NCBI RefSeq assembly: GCF_029542785.1
Contig: NC_083371.1
Span: forward strand, 744,001-808,000
Direction of reading: 5' to 3'
Source of the DNA: Malassezia japonica
Lineage: Eukaryota > Basidiomycota > Malasseziomycetes > Malasseziales > Malasseziaceae
Length of the DNA: 64,000 bases
Each line of letters starts with the position of its first letter. Position 1 is the first letter of the stretch. The notes beneath the pieces were generated by a model. It made no database searches and had not been told where the DNA came from. It worked only from the letters and a program-made list of their open reading frames with translations. Positions 27,949 to 39,728 of the stretch are shown here, in pieces. Both the position numbers and the translations under genes were made by a program.

Positions 27949-29895
27949 CTAATTGCCCAGCGAGACACTCAGGATTTCGATCGGCTCTTCGGGCCGGTCG
28001 CCGCGGCGTTTCTTGCAGTGCTCGATCTGGTGGATGACATCGAGGCCGGCGGTCGCCTGTCCGAACACGGTATGCTTGTCATCGAGCCACGGTGTAGGCA
28101 CGGTCGTAATAAAGAACTGCGAGCCGTTGGTATTCGGCCCCGCGTTCGCCATGCTCAATGTGTAGGGCTTGTCGTGGCGCAGTTCCGGCGTGAACTCGTC
28201 TTCAAACTCTTTGCCCCAAAGACTCTCTCCTCCGGTGCCGTCGCCCAGAGGGTCTCCGGTCTGGAGCATGAACTTTTTAATGACGCGGTGAAAGATGACG
28301 CCATCGTAGTACTTTTTCTTGGCGAGCCCCACAAAGTTTTCCACCGTCTTGGGCACCAGATCAGGGTACAGTTTGAGCTGGATATCGCCGAGTGTCGTGT
28401 GCAACGTCGCATTGTTGGCCACGACGCGCTTCCTGGCTGCCGGCACGGTGCTTGCAACCGCCTGCTCCTCGCGCGTGGGCTTCTCGTTGAACACGTCGCG
28501 GTCCGAGCCGCTGAGCTTGGAGTTGGGGTCGCTCTCCGGCTCGCTGCGCGTAAACATGTAGAAGCGGCCCCGCTTGAAAGCCGAGCAGAACAGCGTCGGG
28601 TCCTGCTCGGCCTTTTGCACGAGCGGGTTCTCGGACGCGGCAAGATCGATGCTCGTCGGGTTCTTCTTGTCCGGAATGCCCTGGTACATGGACAAATGCA
28701 GAAAGCGCATCGTCTCGTCCTTGCCCAGGAGGCGGCACACCTTGTTCGACTTGAGGTTCACGACCTTGATGCCAAACATGGTGCCGTAGAGCAAAAAGTT
28801 TCCGCTCTCGTCAAAGATGGCATTGGCTGTGCCCGCGCCGGTCGCGTTCAGCGTCGCGTCAGCGAGACCGCTGAGCGCGGTCGCGTCGAGCTCGCGCTCG
28901 ACTGCAAGGCGGCGCCCAAACTCCATGTCGTCGAGCTGGTACGCGGCTGTGCCTGCCTGCTGCATCTCTTGCACAGCCGTGAGCGACTCGTCGTACTTGC
29001 GCAGGAGCTTGCCCTTGGCAAACGAAAAGACGCGCACCTGGCGATCGCATGCGGACGTCGTGACAAACTGCGAATAATCATGCGAGAAGGTGAGCGTCGT
29101 CGGTGCGGAGCGCGTCTTTTTGAACTCGAACAGATCCGTGGACGACTTGAGGGAAAAGAGCCCCGGGGGCACCTGGTAGGGCTCGGTCGGCTGCCAGTAC
29201 TCGACCATGCCGCCAACGTCGGCCGACACCACACAGTCGCTCGGCTCGTGGTAGGCGAGCAGGTGGCACGGCTGGCGGTGCATGTGCGTCACGGTATCCG
29301 TCGGCGTGCCGTCGCCCCGCCCGTCGTAGAAGCGGACCGAGGTGCTATTCTCTTCGGCGATGGCGAGCACCAAATCGGCGCTGCCGCGGCGATGCACCCA
29401 GCAGCAGGCGCGGGGGGTATATGGGAGGTCGATCATGTTGATCAGGTCAAAGTTGAGCACATCAAACACCTTGACCGAGCCGTCGGCAGCGATCGTCGCA
29501 AAGTACGCGCCGTCCGCCGACGTGCATACGTTGACGACCATCGCGACGTGCGCGCGGTAGTGCTTGACGAACTCGATGCCGCTCGTCTGCTTTTTCCAAA
29601 ACTTGACGTGCCCGTCGATCGACGTCGTCACCACAAATGCGGTGTGCGGCGTCACAGACACAAAGTTGATCGTGTCGCGGTGCATCAGCGACTTGTAGTA
29701 GCGGTCTGCGCTCGGCAGCTGGTCGAGGTACAGGCGCTCGTACTGCAGCGTCTTGCGGCGCTTGCTCTTTTCCGCCTCTGCAGCACTCTCTGTCCCCGCC
29801 TGCACAGGCATAGGGCCCATTTCATCGTCGGAGCTCTCGTCGAGCGGCTCCGCGCTGCGCGGCCGCTTCGGCGCTGCGCTCGTCGCCTCGGTCAT
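27949..29895 (-). CDS. WD40-cyclophilin peptidyl-prolyl isomerase (PPWD1 type)
   Basis: 648 residues. An N-terminal basic/acidic tail is followed by WD40 repeats (about residues 60-430; for example DGHVKFWKKQTSGIEF and DGSVKVFDVLNFDLIN) and a C-terminal cyclophilin domain (about 494-648). Cyclophilin catalytic residues are present: FHRVIKKFMLQTGD, SMANAGPNTNGSQFFIT and the WLDDKHTVFG segment with its Trp. The architecture is that of PPWD1, a nuclear cyclophilin found with late spliceosomes; S. cerevisiae lacks it. The start codon is only 35 bp past the CCT5 stop, so its promoter must be very short or lie inside CCT5. GTGGAG lies 5 bp before the ATG. Confidence 0.93.
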   Translation of the reverse strand: MTEATSAAPKRPRSAEPLDESSDDEMGPMPVQAGTESAAEAEKSKRRKTLQYERLYLDQLPSADRYYKSLMHRDTINFVSVTPHTAFVVTTSIDGHVKFWKKQTSGIEFVKHYRAHVAMVVNVCTSADGAYFATIAADGSVKVFDVLNFDLINMIDLPYTPRACCWVHRRGSADLVLAIAEENSTSVRFYDGRGDGTPTDTVTHMHRQPCHLLAYHEPSDCVVSADVGGMVEYWQPTEPYQVPPGLFSLKSSTDLFEFKKTRSAPTTLTFSHDYSQFVTTSACDRQVRVFSFAKGKLLRKYDESLTAVQEMQQAGTAAYQLDDMEFGRRLAVERELDATALSGLADATLNATGAGTANAIFDESGNFLLYGTMFGIKVVNLKSNKVCRLLGKDETMRFLHLSMYQGIPDKKNPTSIDLAASENPLVQKAEQDPTLFCSAFKRGRFYMFTRSEPESDPNSKLSGSDRDVFNEKPTREEQAVASTVPAARKRVVANNATLHTTLGDIQLKLYPDLVPKTVENFVGLAKKKYYDGVIFHRVIKKFMLQTGDPLGDGTGGESLWGKEFEDEFTPELRHDKPYTLSMANAGPNTNGSQFFITTVPTPWLDDKHTVFGQATAGLDVIHQIEHCKKRRGDRPEEPIEILSVSLGN

Positions 29896-29930
29896 GGAGG
29901 TGGAGAAGATTGGTAAGCAACCTACTAGGC

Positions 29931-31582
29931 CTACATATCCAGTGCGTGCTGCTCGATCACGTCGTCGATCTTGAGCACGGCGCGGACGAGCTGCGCGGCG
30001 AGGAGGAACTGCTGGCGCTTGGAGACGAGCGGGTCAAAGACGCGGCACTCCTTCATGTCGTTGTCACCGACGCCCATGCAGTCGACGCCGAAACGCGCGT
30101 TCTTCTCGTTGACTTGCCGCGACTTGACCACCGCCAAGTTCTCGATGGGCGCCAGGCCGCTGTTTTCGGCGAGCGCCAGGGGGATCGCGTCCAGGGCTTG
30201 CGCAAACGCACGCATCGCGTACTGCTCAATCGTCGCAATCTCGTCGGCGGTGCGCGACACGGCAATCGACGCGCAGATCTCGGCAGCGCCGCCGCCGTAC
30301 ACCACGCGGTTATCCTTCACGAGGCTGCGGACGACGCACATGGCGTCGTGCAGCGCACGCTTCGCCTCGTCGATGATCATCTTGTTCGAGCCGCGGAGGA
30401 AGGCCGTAACCGCGCGCGAGTTGGCGCACTCTTCAATCACCAGCATGCGGTCGCGCGTCGTGCCAAAGCTGACCTCCTTGACGAGGCCCGCGTGGCCTAG
30501 CTTGTCGGCAGAGAGGTCCTCGAAGCGCGGCACGATGCGACCGTTCGTCGCAATGGCAATCAGCTCGAGTTCGGGACCGCCCACCCAGCGGACGGCCGGC
30601 AGCTCGTGCTGAAGCAGCAGGTGGTTCGCCTCGTCATCAAAGCCCCACTGGCACACGACGAGGTTCGCGCCGCAGTCCTTGATCTTTTGAATCATGCCCT
30701 CAAACGTTTTGCGCTCGTACTCCTCGAGACGGCGGTACTCTTCGACGGAGCTAATGTCGAGCTTGTGCTTCGTCTTGGGACGCGGGGGCTCGAGCGGGCA
30801 TGTGAGGATGGCGATGCGCGCGTCGCGGATCTCACGCGGCATCTGCGGGTGGGACATATCCTTGTCGATCACCACGCCGTGCACGAGCGCCGAGTCCTCG
30901 AGCGAGCCGCCGACCTTGCCGTCGACCTTGATCAGCTCAAAGTCCACGTCGCGGCGCTCGAGGTCCGCGACGCTGAGCACTGCGTCGATCGCGATGCGCG
31001 CAAACTTGTCGGACGCCTTGGAGACGCTGTGTGAGTAGAGTCAACGTACATTTTGCTTCCGAGACACGTCTTGGCGACCTTGAGCAGCTCGTCGATGTGC
31101 TCGCGGGTAAACTCGACCTTGTCGGCGGTCTTTTCGAGCTCGGCGACGGCAATGTCGCACGCGCGCTCAAAGCCGTCGGCGATGCGGATCGGGTGGATAC
31201 CGCGGTCGATCAGCGCCTCGGACTGCTCGAGGAGCGCACCGGCCAGGACCACGACGCCGGTCGTACCGTCGCCAATCTCGTCGTCCTGGCTCTTGGAGAG
31301 CTCCACGAGCAGCTTGGCAATCTGGTGCTCCAGCTCCATGTTCGACATGATCGTCGCACCGTCGTTCGTGACTTGGATATCGCCGTCGGGGCTGATCAGA
31401 ATCTTGTCGAGACCGCGCGGACCAAGCGAGGTGCGCACAATGTTGGACACGGTGCGCGCCGCCTGGATATGGTCCTTGATCGCCTGCGTGCCTTGCGCAC
31501 GCGTCTTCTTTCCCTGCTCACGCACGACAATGAACGGATTGCCGTACTCATCCTGCGCGTACGCCACCTGAGGTTCCGCCAT
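29931..31582 (-). CDS. CCT5: T-complex protein 1 subunit epsilon, one 23-nt intron
   Basis: 542 residues from exons 31050-31582 and 29931-31026. The 23-nt intron (31027-31049) has a GTACGT donor and ends CTCACACAG; removing it joins LGSK to [18 protein letters not shown], restoring the conserved block. Chaperonin signatures are clear: [34 protein letters not shown] and [10 protein letters not shown]. The closest family is the epsilon subunit (CCT5), part of the cytosolic TRiC/CCT ring that folds actin and tubulin. Start at 31582 chosen because [17 protein letters not shown] matches the family N-terminus. Confidence 0.96.
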
Positions 31583-31723
31583 CTTCGCAGCGGGCAGAGT
31601 GCGACGCGCCGCTTTTCGTCGGCCGTGACCCAACATGTTTTTCCTCTCCTGCTAGGTCTATGTGGAGTGTCACGCCCGGCGGCCTGGCGGGCGGCGAACG
31701 GCTACAATACACAGGCGCCAGGC

Positions 31724-32647
31724 TTAGTCCTCCTCCTCCTCGGAGTCGTCGTCGCCCTGCACCTCGGTGTTCTCCTTTTCGACACGGGCCATGAGCTGTG
31801 CGAGTTCCTCGTCCTCGACGGCGGACACCGTCTTGGGCTTCATCTTGATCGAAACCTTGCCGTCGCTCTTCTCGATCGACTCGGTGATCTTTTCGAGCGC
31901 CTGCTCCAGGAGCGCAATGCCGCCCTGCTTGTCCGTAGAGTGGGTAACAAGAACATAGAGCGGAGGAGCGACCAGCTTGATCTTGATGGGGATCGTTTCG
32001 GTGGAGAGCGCCTCGCCAGCGCGCAGCGCCTCCTTCACCGCGTCAATGCCCTCGTAGCCAAAGCAGGACACCTCGACGTCCGCACGGATCTTGACGGGCT
32101 GAGGCGTCAGGCGGCGCGCGATGTTCGCCTCGAGCTCGCGGCGCACGTCCTCGTCGATCTGCAGGCCGTCAAAGACCTTGGCAGCTTCGCTGGGGTGAGT
32201 CTAGGGTACGTACGTAACGGACAGCTTGAATGCATCGTACGAGTGGCCGTACGTACGGTCGAGCGGCCAGACCACAGTCTCGTACAGCTCCTCAATCGGG
32301 CGGCCGAGCTTGCCGGAAACGTGCGCCACAATGCTGTTCACGGCACGCGACTTGGAGTAGCGCTCCTCGCACTTGATCACGTCCTCGGGCGAGACACGGC
32401 GCTTAGACAGGTCAATGTAGCCCTTTTCCTTGTCCACACGGAGCACAACGACCACCTCGTTGCGGCCCACACGGATCAGCTTCTGGATACTGCGGATGCG
32501 TCGTCGCGACAGCTCGGACAAGAGAATCATGCCCTCGGCGTTGTCGTACTCGAGGAGCTTGACGTATGCACCCATCTCGGCAATCTGCCGGACTTGGCAC
32601 ATCACAATCTCCTCCGTGTCGGGGAGCGGTTTCTCGTAGAATCGCAT
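31724..32647 (-). CDS. SUI2: Translation initiation factor eIF2 alpha, one 24-nt intron
   Basis: 299 residues from exons 32214-32647 and 31724-32189; the intron (32190-32213) is 24 nt with GTACGT donor and CTCACCCCAG end. The S1 domain and the regulatory loop [20 protein letters not shown] are present; the serine phosphorylated by Gcn2-type kinases (Ser51 of the family) is Ser47 here. The C-terminus is acidic (DDDSEEEED). eIF2 brings initiator Met-tRNA to the 40S subunit. Length matches yeast Sui2 (304 aa). It lies between UFD2 and CCT5 on the same strand. Confidence 0.96.
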
Positions 32648-32713
32648 CGTGGCCAGTCTATCAAAGAAGGTCGCTACGACGCTCCGCACAAAAACGATCT
32701 GCTCTCGGCCGAA

Positions 32714-35700
32714 TCACTGCGGCCGCCGGGTGGTGGAGGCCTTGCGCTCCTGCAGGAAGGCCTCGATCTGCGCACGGAGCGCATCGTCGGGCTGCACCTG
32801 GTCGAGGGTGAGCGGCATGCGGTTGAAGGGGTCCTTGGAGTCGCTCAGGAGGTGTGCCTTGATCGTAGACCGGTCGAGCACCGTGCGGCTCGAGGGGAGG
32901 CGCACCGGGTCGCGCATGATCGTCGCCAGCAGAGGGTCGAGGAACTCGTCGGGGACATCGCCCAGGTCCTCTTCCTCGTCGGCGTCTGCCTGTTTGACGC
33001 GCTCGACACGATCGACAAGCGACGCAAGCGCGTCAATGTCGGGCGGGCTCTTGAGCATGTGCCGGTGCGCAATGCTCGCCGCCTTGGAAAAGGTCTCGCG
33101 CGAGTAGCTGCGCCCGTCGCGCGCAATCGCCGTCGCAAACTCATCGTGCGGCGCCAAATTCAAAAAGACCGAGAGGATCTCACTGAGCAGGCTGCGCGGG
33201 TCGAAACCGACCTTTTTGGGGTCCTTTACCTTGAGTTCCTGGCAGCGGGGACCGACCAGCAAATCCAGGTTGTAGTCGAGCATCGCCGCAAGGCGGTCGA
33301 CAATTTCGGGCGTCATGAACGACGCACTGGTCTCAGCCGTAAACTTGATCAGGAGCCGCAGGAACTCGTGGCCGAGGCCGAGGTCGCTGCGGATCTGTCC
33401 TTGGATACTGCGCATGATCCCTTCGTGCTCCTGGCGCTCTTCGGCCGTACGCTCCTCCCACGAAGCGCGGTCGTCGACCTCAACCTGCTTGGCGTGCAGC
33501 TCCACGAGCTTGTCGAGTGCATCGTCCAGCAAGAACGTGACGTCGTTCATCAGCCGGTTGATAAAGATGGTAAACTCGGTGGGGAACTGCGTCGCTTGCT
33601 GGTAGAGGTGCTTCTTGTGGTCAGGGTTGGTCCAGATCTCCTTAAAGATCTGCACGAGGTGGTAGCGGATATTGAACTTGTCGTAAAACTGCGAGTTGGA
33701 TCCGGTGCTCTCTGCATCGATCCAAAAGGCAATCAGCGCAGGCACGAGATGCTGCAGCGCAAGAGGGTGGCTGTTGATCGTGTCGCCCAGCACACCCGAC
33801 TTGTACGGGCCGTAGGGCATCACATTGTAAGAGAGCATCTCGGCGAGCTTGGCTTTCAAAAAGGGGTTCCGAATCCACCACCCAGAAGACAAGAACGTCG
33901 TACAGAACGCCACAACGCTGTTCTTTGCACTCTCGTCGAGCACGTCGGGCTTGCGGCGCGCATAAAAGAGGATCGTATCGCAAACGTCCTCAAACATGTG
34001 CTCGGGCAGCATGCGGAACAGCTCCGACGGCTCCTGCGACAGCGGAAGCGCCACCATCGGCATAGGGTGGGCGTGCTTGTCGTCGCCAAGGCGCACAAGC
34101 CACATCATGGTGAAGCTCGTAAACTGGATCACGCGCTGCACAAACTGCGGCGCGAGCAGCTGCGTCTGTGCGGCAAGCACCTCGCCGTGTAGCTTGTCGT
34201 ACTGCGCCTGCGCCCGCTTGATCACCTGCTCGACACGCGCGCCTTGCGGAAGTGCCTGCCAGTTGCTGCGGTCTGCCTCAAACTCATCGATCCGCTTCTG
34301 CAGGCGATCCATCTCTTTTTCGCGGTCATCGACACGCCGGATCGCCTTGCCGAGCGCAAGATTGGTCAGGCGCGTGCCCAAAAAGAAGATCTCGGTGATA
34401 AAGTTGGGCGGGGCCGGCGGCGCGGCGCCCGCGGCCATCCACGCCGCCGCGTCCGCCTCGGACGCGTGGATGCGCGTGAGGCTCTGCGTGTCCCAGCGGC
34501 GCTGGTACTGCAAGTAGTTCATGTCGATACGGTCAATCTTGGCACAGCTGACATCGACAAACGGCATCGCAAAGCGCAGCACGACATCGTACAGATTGAC
34601 CATGAACGCATCCGAGGCAATCTCGCGCGCACGCGCCTGCATCGCACCGCGCTTCACGTTGAGCGCGCACGCGTGCCCGACAAACGCAAGTACCTTTTCC
34701 CGCGCGCTCGCATCGGAACGCACGAGCGCGTTAAAGATGCGGAAGTTGTTCGACTGCACCACGTCGAGCGCCATGCGGAGCGACTGCATGCTGTTTTCGA
34801 GCTCGATCGGCGAGCGCGACTTGGCCTCGGAAAAATGCGACTTGGCCATGTTTGGATAGGCGTCGGCAAAGCACGACAGACGCAGCAGGGGGCCAAAGAG
34901 CGACTCGCGTTCGAGCATCGGCGCAGGCACGTTTGGCGAGAAGGAGGCAAAGCCTGGCACGGCCGCCGCAAGCGGGCGGCACTCGAGTGCCGCCACAACA
35001 GCCATCTGGATGGGGCGCCAGTCGAGGCCGGCAATCGTCATCCCTTCGCTCTCCTTCGGCGCGGAAGACTGCGCCCGGGGGTCGGCGACGCCAAGCAGGT
35101 GCGCAAGCACACTCTGAACGTCGTTGGGATCGACCGGCTGCTCCGCGGCCGGCTCTGGCGTGCTCTGCGGCTCGGAGAGCGCGCCTTTACGGACGCGCTG
35201 CACGAGCGCATGCATCGCCACGCCGAGCGTCTCGCCGAGCGTATCCTCCGGCCCGAAACGCGCGACCCAGTCGGCGATAAATTGTGGCGTATCGGCGATA
35301 CGCGGCGACGCCCACTCGTCGGTCGGTGCATCCGTCTCGTCGTCCATGCCAGCAGTCGATGCGAGGTGCAAGAACGTGGGAACCAGTGCACTCGGCGAGA
35401 GCGTCTTGCCGTGTTTTTCGTAGCATGGGAACATGTCAGGCATCTGCACGACAAGGCCTGTGTAGCTCGTGAGCAGGCCCCGCGCATGCTGCAGCGCCTT
35501 GAGGCCATGCTCGACGAGCGGCGCCGGCAGCTGCGTACGCGTGCGGCCCTCTGCGTCGCGGCACCGCGTCCACGCATGCACCAGGTAGTCCCAGCTCGTC
35601 TCGTTGTTGTATGTCGTATCCTGCGACAGGCGTGCGATCAGGATCCGGTCCGCCATGCCGAGCGACAGACGTACTTCGGCGCCTTCTTCGCGGAGCTCGT

Positions 35701-35834
35701 CGGCCAAATCGGGCAGATACACATAGTTCGGTTCACTCTCCTGCGTCAGCATACACACGTACCGTCAGCGTGACGTGGAACACGTCGGCGGCCGTCGCCG
35801 CCTCCCAGGCCGGCCATACCCCAGCGTCGGCCAT
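32714..35834 (-). CDS. UFD2: Ubiquitin conjugation factor E4 (U-box), one 22-nt intron
   Basis: 1032 residues from exons 35763-35834 and 32714-35740. The 22-nt intron (35741-35762) has GTACGT and CTGACGCAG. Exon 1 encodes MADAGVWPAWEAATAADVFH plus VTLT, which joins to ESEPNYVYLPDLADE. The apparent start MCMLTQ inside the intron is false. The core domain of Ufd2 fills the middle, and the C-terminal U-box is clear (PDEFLDPLLATIMRDPVRLP, SKDPFNRMPLTLDQ). Ufd2 extends ubiquitin chains on pre-ubiquitinated substrates and works with Cdc48 in protein breakdown. It is divergent from ALG1 with 62 bp between start codons. Confidence 0.95.
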
Positions 35835-35896
35835 CGCAGCACACGTAAGAACGTCACGCCTCCACAGTGCCCGGCCGAAACGCACGGGCATTCACC

Positions 35897-37234
35897 ATGG
35901 CGTACAGAGAGGCCGGCGCGGCTGGCGCGGTGCTCGCGGTGCTCCTAGCCTTGCTGCTAGTCTATCGACTGACGCGCGGCGTCGAGAAAAAGTGCGCGGC
36001 GGTGGTCGTCGTGGGCGACGTGGGGCGCAGCCCACGTATGTGCTACCACGCGACGAGTCTCGTGCAGCACGGCTGGAAAGTTCGTGTTATCGGCTATTTT
36101 GACACGCGTCTCCCCCCTGCGCTCGAAGGGAAAGTTGAGTGCGTTCCGCTCTATAATCCTCCTGCGTTTGTGGCGCGACTGCCCCGTGCGCTCTTTGCAC
36201 TTGTCGCTCTAATCAAGGTGCCACTCGTCGCCCTCTCGCTGTTCCACGCGCTCGCTGGCCGGGCGTCAGCGCCCGAGGTGGTTGTGGTACAGACGCCGCC
36301 TGCGATCCCGTCTCTGCTCGTAGCGCGAATCGCGTGCGTGCTGCGGGGCAGCCGGTTGGTGATCGATTGGCACAACCTCGGCTACACGATTCTCGGGCTG
36401 AAGCTCGGCGCGTCGAGCAAGCTCGTGCGCCTCGCAGAGCGCCTCGAACGGTGGTCGGGGCGTCGTGCGGATGCGCACTTCTTTGTTACTAAGGGAATGC
36501 GCGATGTACTGGTCAAGAGCTGGGGTCTCCAGGGCACGCCACGCGTCCTGTACGACCGCCCGGGCCAAAACTTTTGCCCCGTGACGCTCCAGGAGCGCGG
36601 CAAGCTCCTGACGCGCCTCGCGGACGATATCGGTGACGAAGGGCTCAGGAACGGCCATGCAGTCGTCGTCACCAGCACGTCCTGGACGCCAGACGAGGAC
36701 ATGGATATGCTCCTCGACGCCATGTCCAAGTACGAAGAAACGGCACAGAATCCCCGTATGGCCCTGCCGCCCATTTCGCTGCTAATAACCGGCAAGGGGC
36801 CGCTCCGCGATATGTACAAGGCCAAGTTTGCGACTCGTGCCGAGGCGGAAAAGTGGACCAAGGTGAATATGAACACGGCATGGCTCGCGGCCGAGGACTA
36901 TCCCCGCTTGCTTAGCGCTGCGGATCTCGGCATCTCGCTGCATTCGAGCTCGTCGGGTCTCGACCTTCCGATGAAGGTCGTCGACATGCTCGGTTCTGGC
37001 CTGCTCGTGTGCGCGCTCGACTTTCCGTGCCTCAAGGAGCTCGTCCAACCGCGGGTCAATGGCGAAGTGTTCCAGGACTCAAACGGCCTGGCACAGGCCA
37101 TGGTGCGACTCTTGCAGGGATTCCCGGACGAACACGAGGCAGGCGAGATCGCAGGCAACTTCTTGACGGGGCCGACGCCACGGACCTGGAACGAGAACTG
37201 GGATCAGGTCGTGCTGCCACTCCTGCCGTCCTGA
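35897..37234 (+). CDS. ALG1: Chitobiosyldiphosphodolichol beta-mannosyltransferase
   Basis: 445 residues from the ATG at 35897 (the frame upstream starts at a GTG). An N-terminal membrane anchor (GAVLAVLLALLLVYRL) is followed by the glycosyltransferase domain with the family blocks VVVVGDVGRSPRMCYHA, VIDWHNLGYTILGL and LGISLHSSSSGLDLPMKVVD. Alg1 adds the first mannose from GDP-mannose to GlcNAc2-PP-dolichol on the cytosolic face of the ER, an essential step of N-glycosylation. Its last 31 coding bases overlap the 3' coding end of CDC9 on the other strand. Confidence 0.95.
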   Translation: MAYREAGAAGAVLAVLLALLLVYRLTRGVEKKCAAVVVVGDVGRSPRMCYHATSLVQHGWKVRVIGYFDTRLPPALEGKVECVPLYNPPAFVARLPRALFALVALIKVPLVALSLFHALAGRASAPEVVVVQTPPAIPSLLVARIACVLRGSRLVIDWHNLGYTILGLKLGASSKLVRLAERLERWSGRRADAHFFVTKGMRDVLVKSWGLQGTPRVLYDRPGQNFCPVTLQERGKLLTRLADDIGDEGLRNGHAVVVTSTSWTPDEDMDMLLDAMSKYEETAQNPRMALPPISLLITGKGPLRDMYKAKFATRAEAEKWTKVNMNTAWLAAEDYPRLLSAADLGISLHSSSSGLDLPMKVVDMLGSGLLVCALDFPCLKELVQPRVNGEVFQDSNGLAQAMVRLLQGFPDEHEAGEIAGNFLTGPTPRTWNENWDQVVLPLLPS

Positions 37235-39692
37235 TGCCCTTGGGCTAGGTACATATTCGCAAGCTCGGTGGGCGTCATAGCACTCTCTGGCACGCGGTCG
37301 TCGCGGCGACGCACAAACCGGGGGAAACGCAGTGAGAGGCCGCGGCCGGGCACGGCGAGGTCCTGCGCCGCGGGGTAGGTCGGCGACACGGTAATGTCGG
37401 CGCCCCGGATCTCCCACACTTCGCGCGGCGGCCAAAAGACGGGCGGCGTGAGGCCGTTTGTCTCGTACAGCCCGTCATGGTCGTACGAAAGGGGGCGCTG
37501 CGCCCGCGCCGAGCCGTACCGCTCGTTCAGCTCTTCGTAAAAGGCGTCGGAAAAACCGCTCATACACTTGCACACCGCCTGGTAGGTGCCCGTCTCGCGA
37601 TCATGCACGGCAAGCAGGATGGGGCTCCAAAACGCCGCTTTGCGGCCCATACCGTGCCACGCACCGATCGGGACCAGGTCGAGCGCATCGCCAAGGCCAG
37701 CGAGGTAGTCTTTCTTGACCTTGAGCCACGCCTCGGTGCGCTTGTCGGGCTCGTAGGTCGCGAGCGGTGCGTCGCGCTCACCGGGCGACCCATCCAGGCT
37801 CTTGATCATTATACCTTCGCAGTGGCTTGCGACAGCATCCTGGAAAAAGGACAACACACCTTCCTCGGTCGTGTCTTCGGACGAGGCCGCGCACGCAAAG
37901 CCTGCATGCTGCGCCGTACTCGGAAGCGTGGGGGGGAAACGCGTGCGGATCGCATCGCGACGCTCGCGAAGCGGTGCGCCAATCATTGGCGTGCCGTCAA
38001 GGTACAGTAGGTCAAAAGCATAGAGGCATACACGGACCTGGACCTGGTCGAGCGACACTTGCTTCCGTGCGCGCCCTGCAAGCGTCTGAAAGGGGAGGAG
38101 CGCACCGCTCTCGGACACCGCAACGACCTCGGCATCGAGGATAAAGGACGAGACATGCTCCAAGAGCCGCGCGGCCATCGCGCAAATGTCGGGGTACTTG
38201 TCCGTAATCGTCTCGAGATGCCGGCTAAAGATGTGCGTGCCAGATGCGCTTGCATGCAGCTGGATACGCTGGCCATCGTACTTGAACTCACTCACAAACG
38301 CGCCGCCGCGCATCGTCGTATGCACCGCGTCGAGCGAGCGCGTAATGCTGCCGAGCATCGGCGTGACGGGGATGCCTGGGTTAGGCAGGGTACGTACCGA
38401 GCGCGAGCGACACGTCATCGAGGCCTTCGATGCCTGTAGCGCGTAGCGCATCGACGAGGCCTTGCCAGTTGGGATGCCGCGCGTAGGCTCGCTTGGCGCG
38501 TGTCTCGGCGAGCGCAAGGGACTCGTCGTCCTGGGGGCCCGACGCGAGCGCGTACGCACGGGCCAGTGCAGCAAGGATCGTCGTGCGCATCGCGTGGATG
38601 CGCAGGTTGGCGCTTAGCGTACGCACAATAAACCGCCGCTCCTCGCCCCGTGCAGCCATCAGCAGGCCACACGCAAGGCTCTGCTTGGCGCTTACCGACT
38701 TGGCGCCGGACGCACGCGCAATCGCATGCAGCGTAGTGTACTACATTAGCACAAAAACGTACCACTTTTCCGATCGTCAGCGGCTCGTGCTGTACGAGCT
38801 GCGTAACGCCGCGGCACGCCTCGAATGCGACGTCGCCCGCGTCACCATGCGCCTTCCACGTCTTGCGCAGGAACGCGAGGGGTCGGCCAGAGACTTGCAT
38901 GGTGATTTTCTGCAGAAGCGAGCCACCAAGTCCAAGCTCGAGGCCCGCGTACGACGGCGCAATCTCGTTGCTCATCAGGTAGAGGGCAGCGACCAGCTGC
39001 GAGGGTTCATGGTGCAGCACAATGCGCACAAGGTTCGTAAGGATGCGCAGGATCGTGATGCGCGAACGCTCGCCACTCGCACGAGCAAAACCGTGCGCAA
39101 AGAGGGCATATGGGACATGCAGCAAAGTATCGCACGGCCAGTGCGCCGTGTCGATGCATGCCGGCTCGAATTCGGCTGGGTCCTGTGTGAGATCCAAGGC
39201 GGCGATGCCCGCGTCAAGCTGGCCGACGTCGACCCCGCGGCGTGCCGCTTTGGGGGTATAGGTTGGCGCACTTTGGGTCTCTAGTGCACACTGGGTATCC
39301 TCGGCCTGTGCATCTGCGGCAGTCGCTTTGTCCTCGGCCGGCGTGCCGGCAGACGCCACCAGGGACGCATAATGCGCCTTGGACGGCACCCCATTGGTAT
39401 CCGTCTCTGGCGCATCTGACGGCCCTGGAGCGGGCATACTCCCTTCTTCTGCCCATGCCTCTTGCAGTGCACGCGCCATTGCTTCGTCCGCCTCGATTTG
39501 TGCCGTGTCCGAGGCGAGTTGGCGTGCATACGCCTCGTCTTCTGTAACCTGTGTCTTTTTATCGCCATCCTTGGGCGACAGAAACGAAAGGAGCGACGTC
39601 TGCGGCGAGCCTGCATGGCTCTGTGTGCGCCGCTTTGGTGTGCGCACCGGCGACCCCGGCGCTCCCCGGCGCTTGGACGGCGTCGTGGGCAT
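37204..39692 (-). CDS. CDC9: DNA ligase I, two 22-nt introns
   Basis: 814 residues from exons 38763-39692, 38398-38740 and 37204-38375. Both introns (38741-38762 and 38376-38397) are 22 nt with GTACGT donors and CTAATGTAG / CTAACCCAG ends. The N-terminus holds a PCNA-binding-like motif (QTSLLSFLS). The adenylation motif is FKYDGQR with the nucleotide-accepting lysine; LKVKKDYL is motif V and LRFPRFVRRRDD closes the OB-fold part. Cdc9 seals nicks between Okazaki fragments and in excision repair. The start codon is 36 bp from the divergent YKU80 start. Without the introns the gene looks broken into overlapping ORFs. Confidence 0.95.
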
Positions 39693-39728
39693 GGCCTGTG
39701 CGATGTGGAGAAGTTGGCTCTGGACGCG

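Noticed and set aside
28018..29916. Plus-strand ORF of 632 codons across the PPWD1-type gene
   Set aside because: Antisense frame to WD40-cyclophilin coding sequence without any family match.
31031..34192. Plus-strand ORF of 1053 codons
   Set aside because: It is antisense to CCT5, SUI2 and UFD2, crosses their intron and intergenic spacers, and has no recognisable domain. Long antisense ORFs arise from the GC-rich codon use.
35741..35758. Start codon MCMLTQ for UFD2
   Set aside because: It lies inside a 22-nt intron; the upstream exon at 35763-35834 gives a better N-terminus with a proper ATG.
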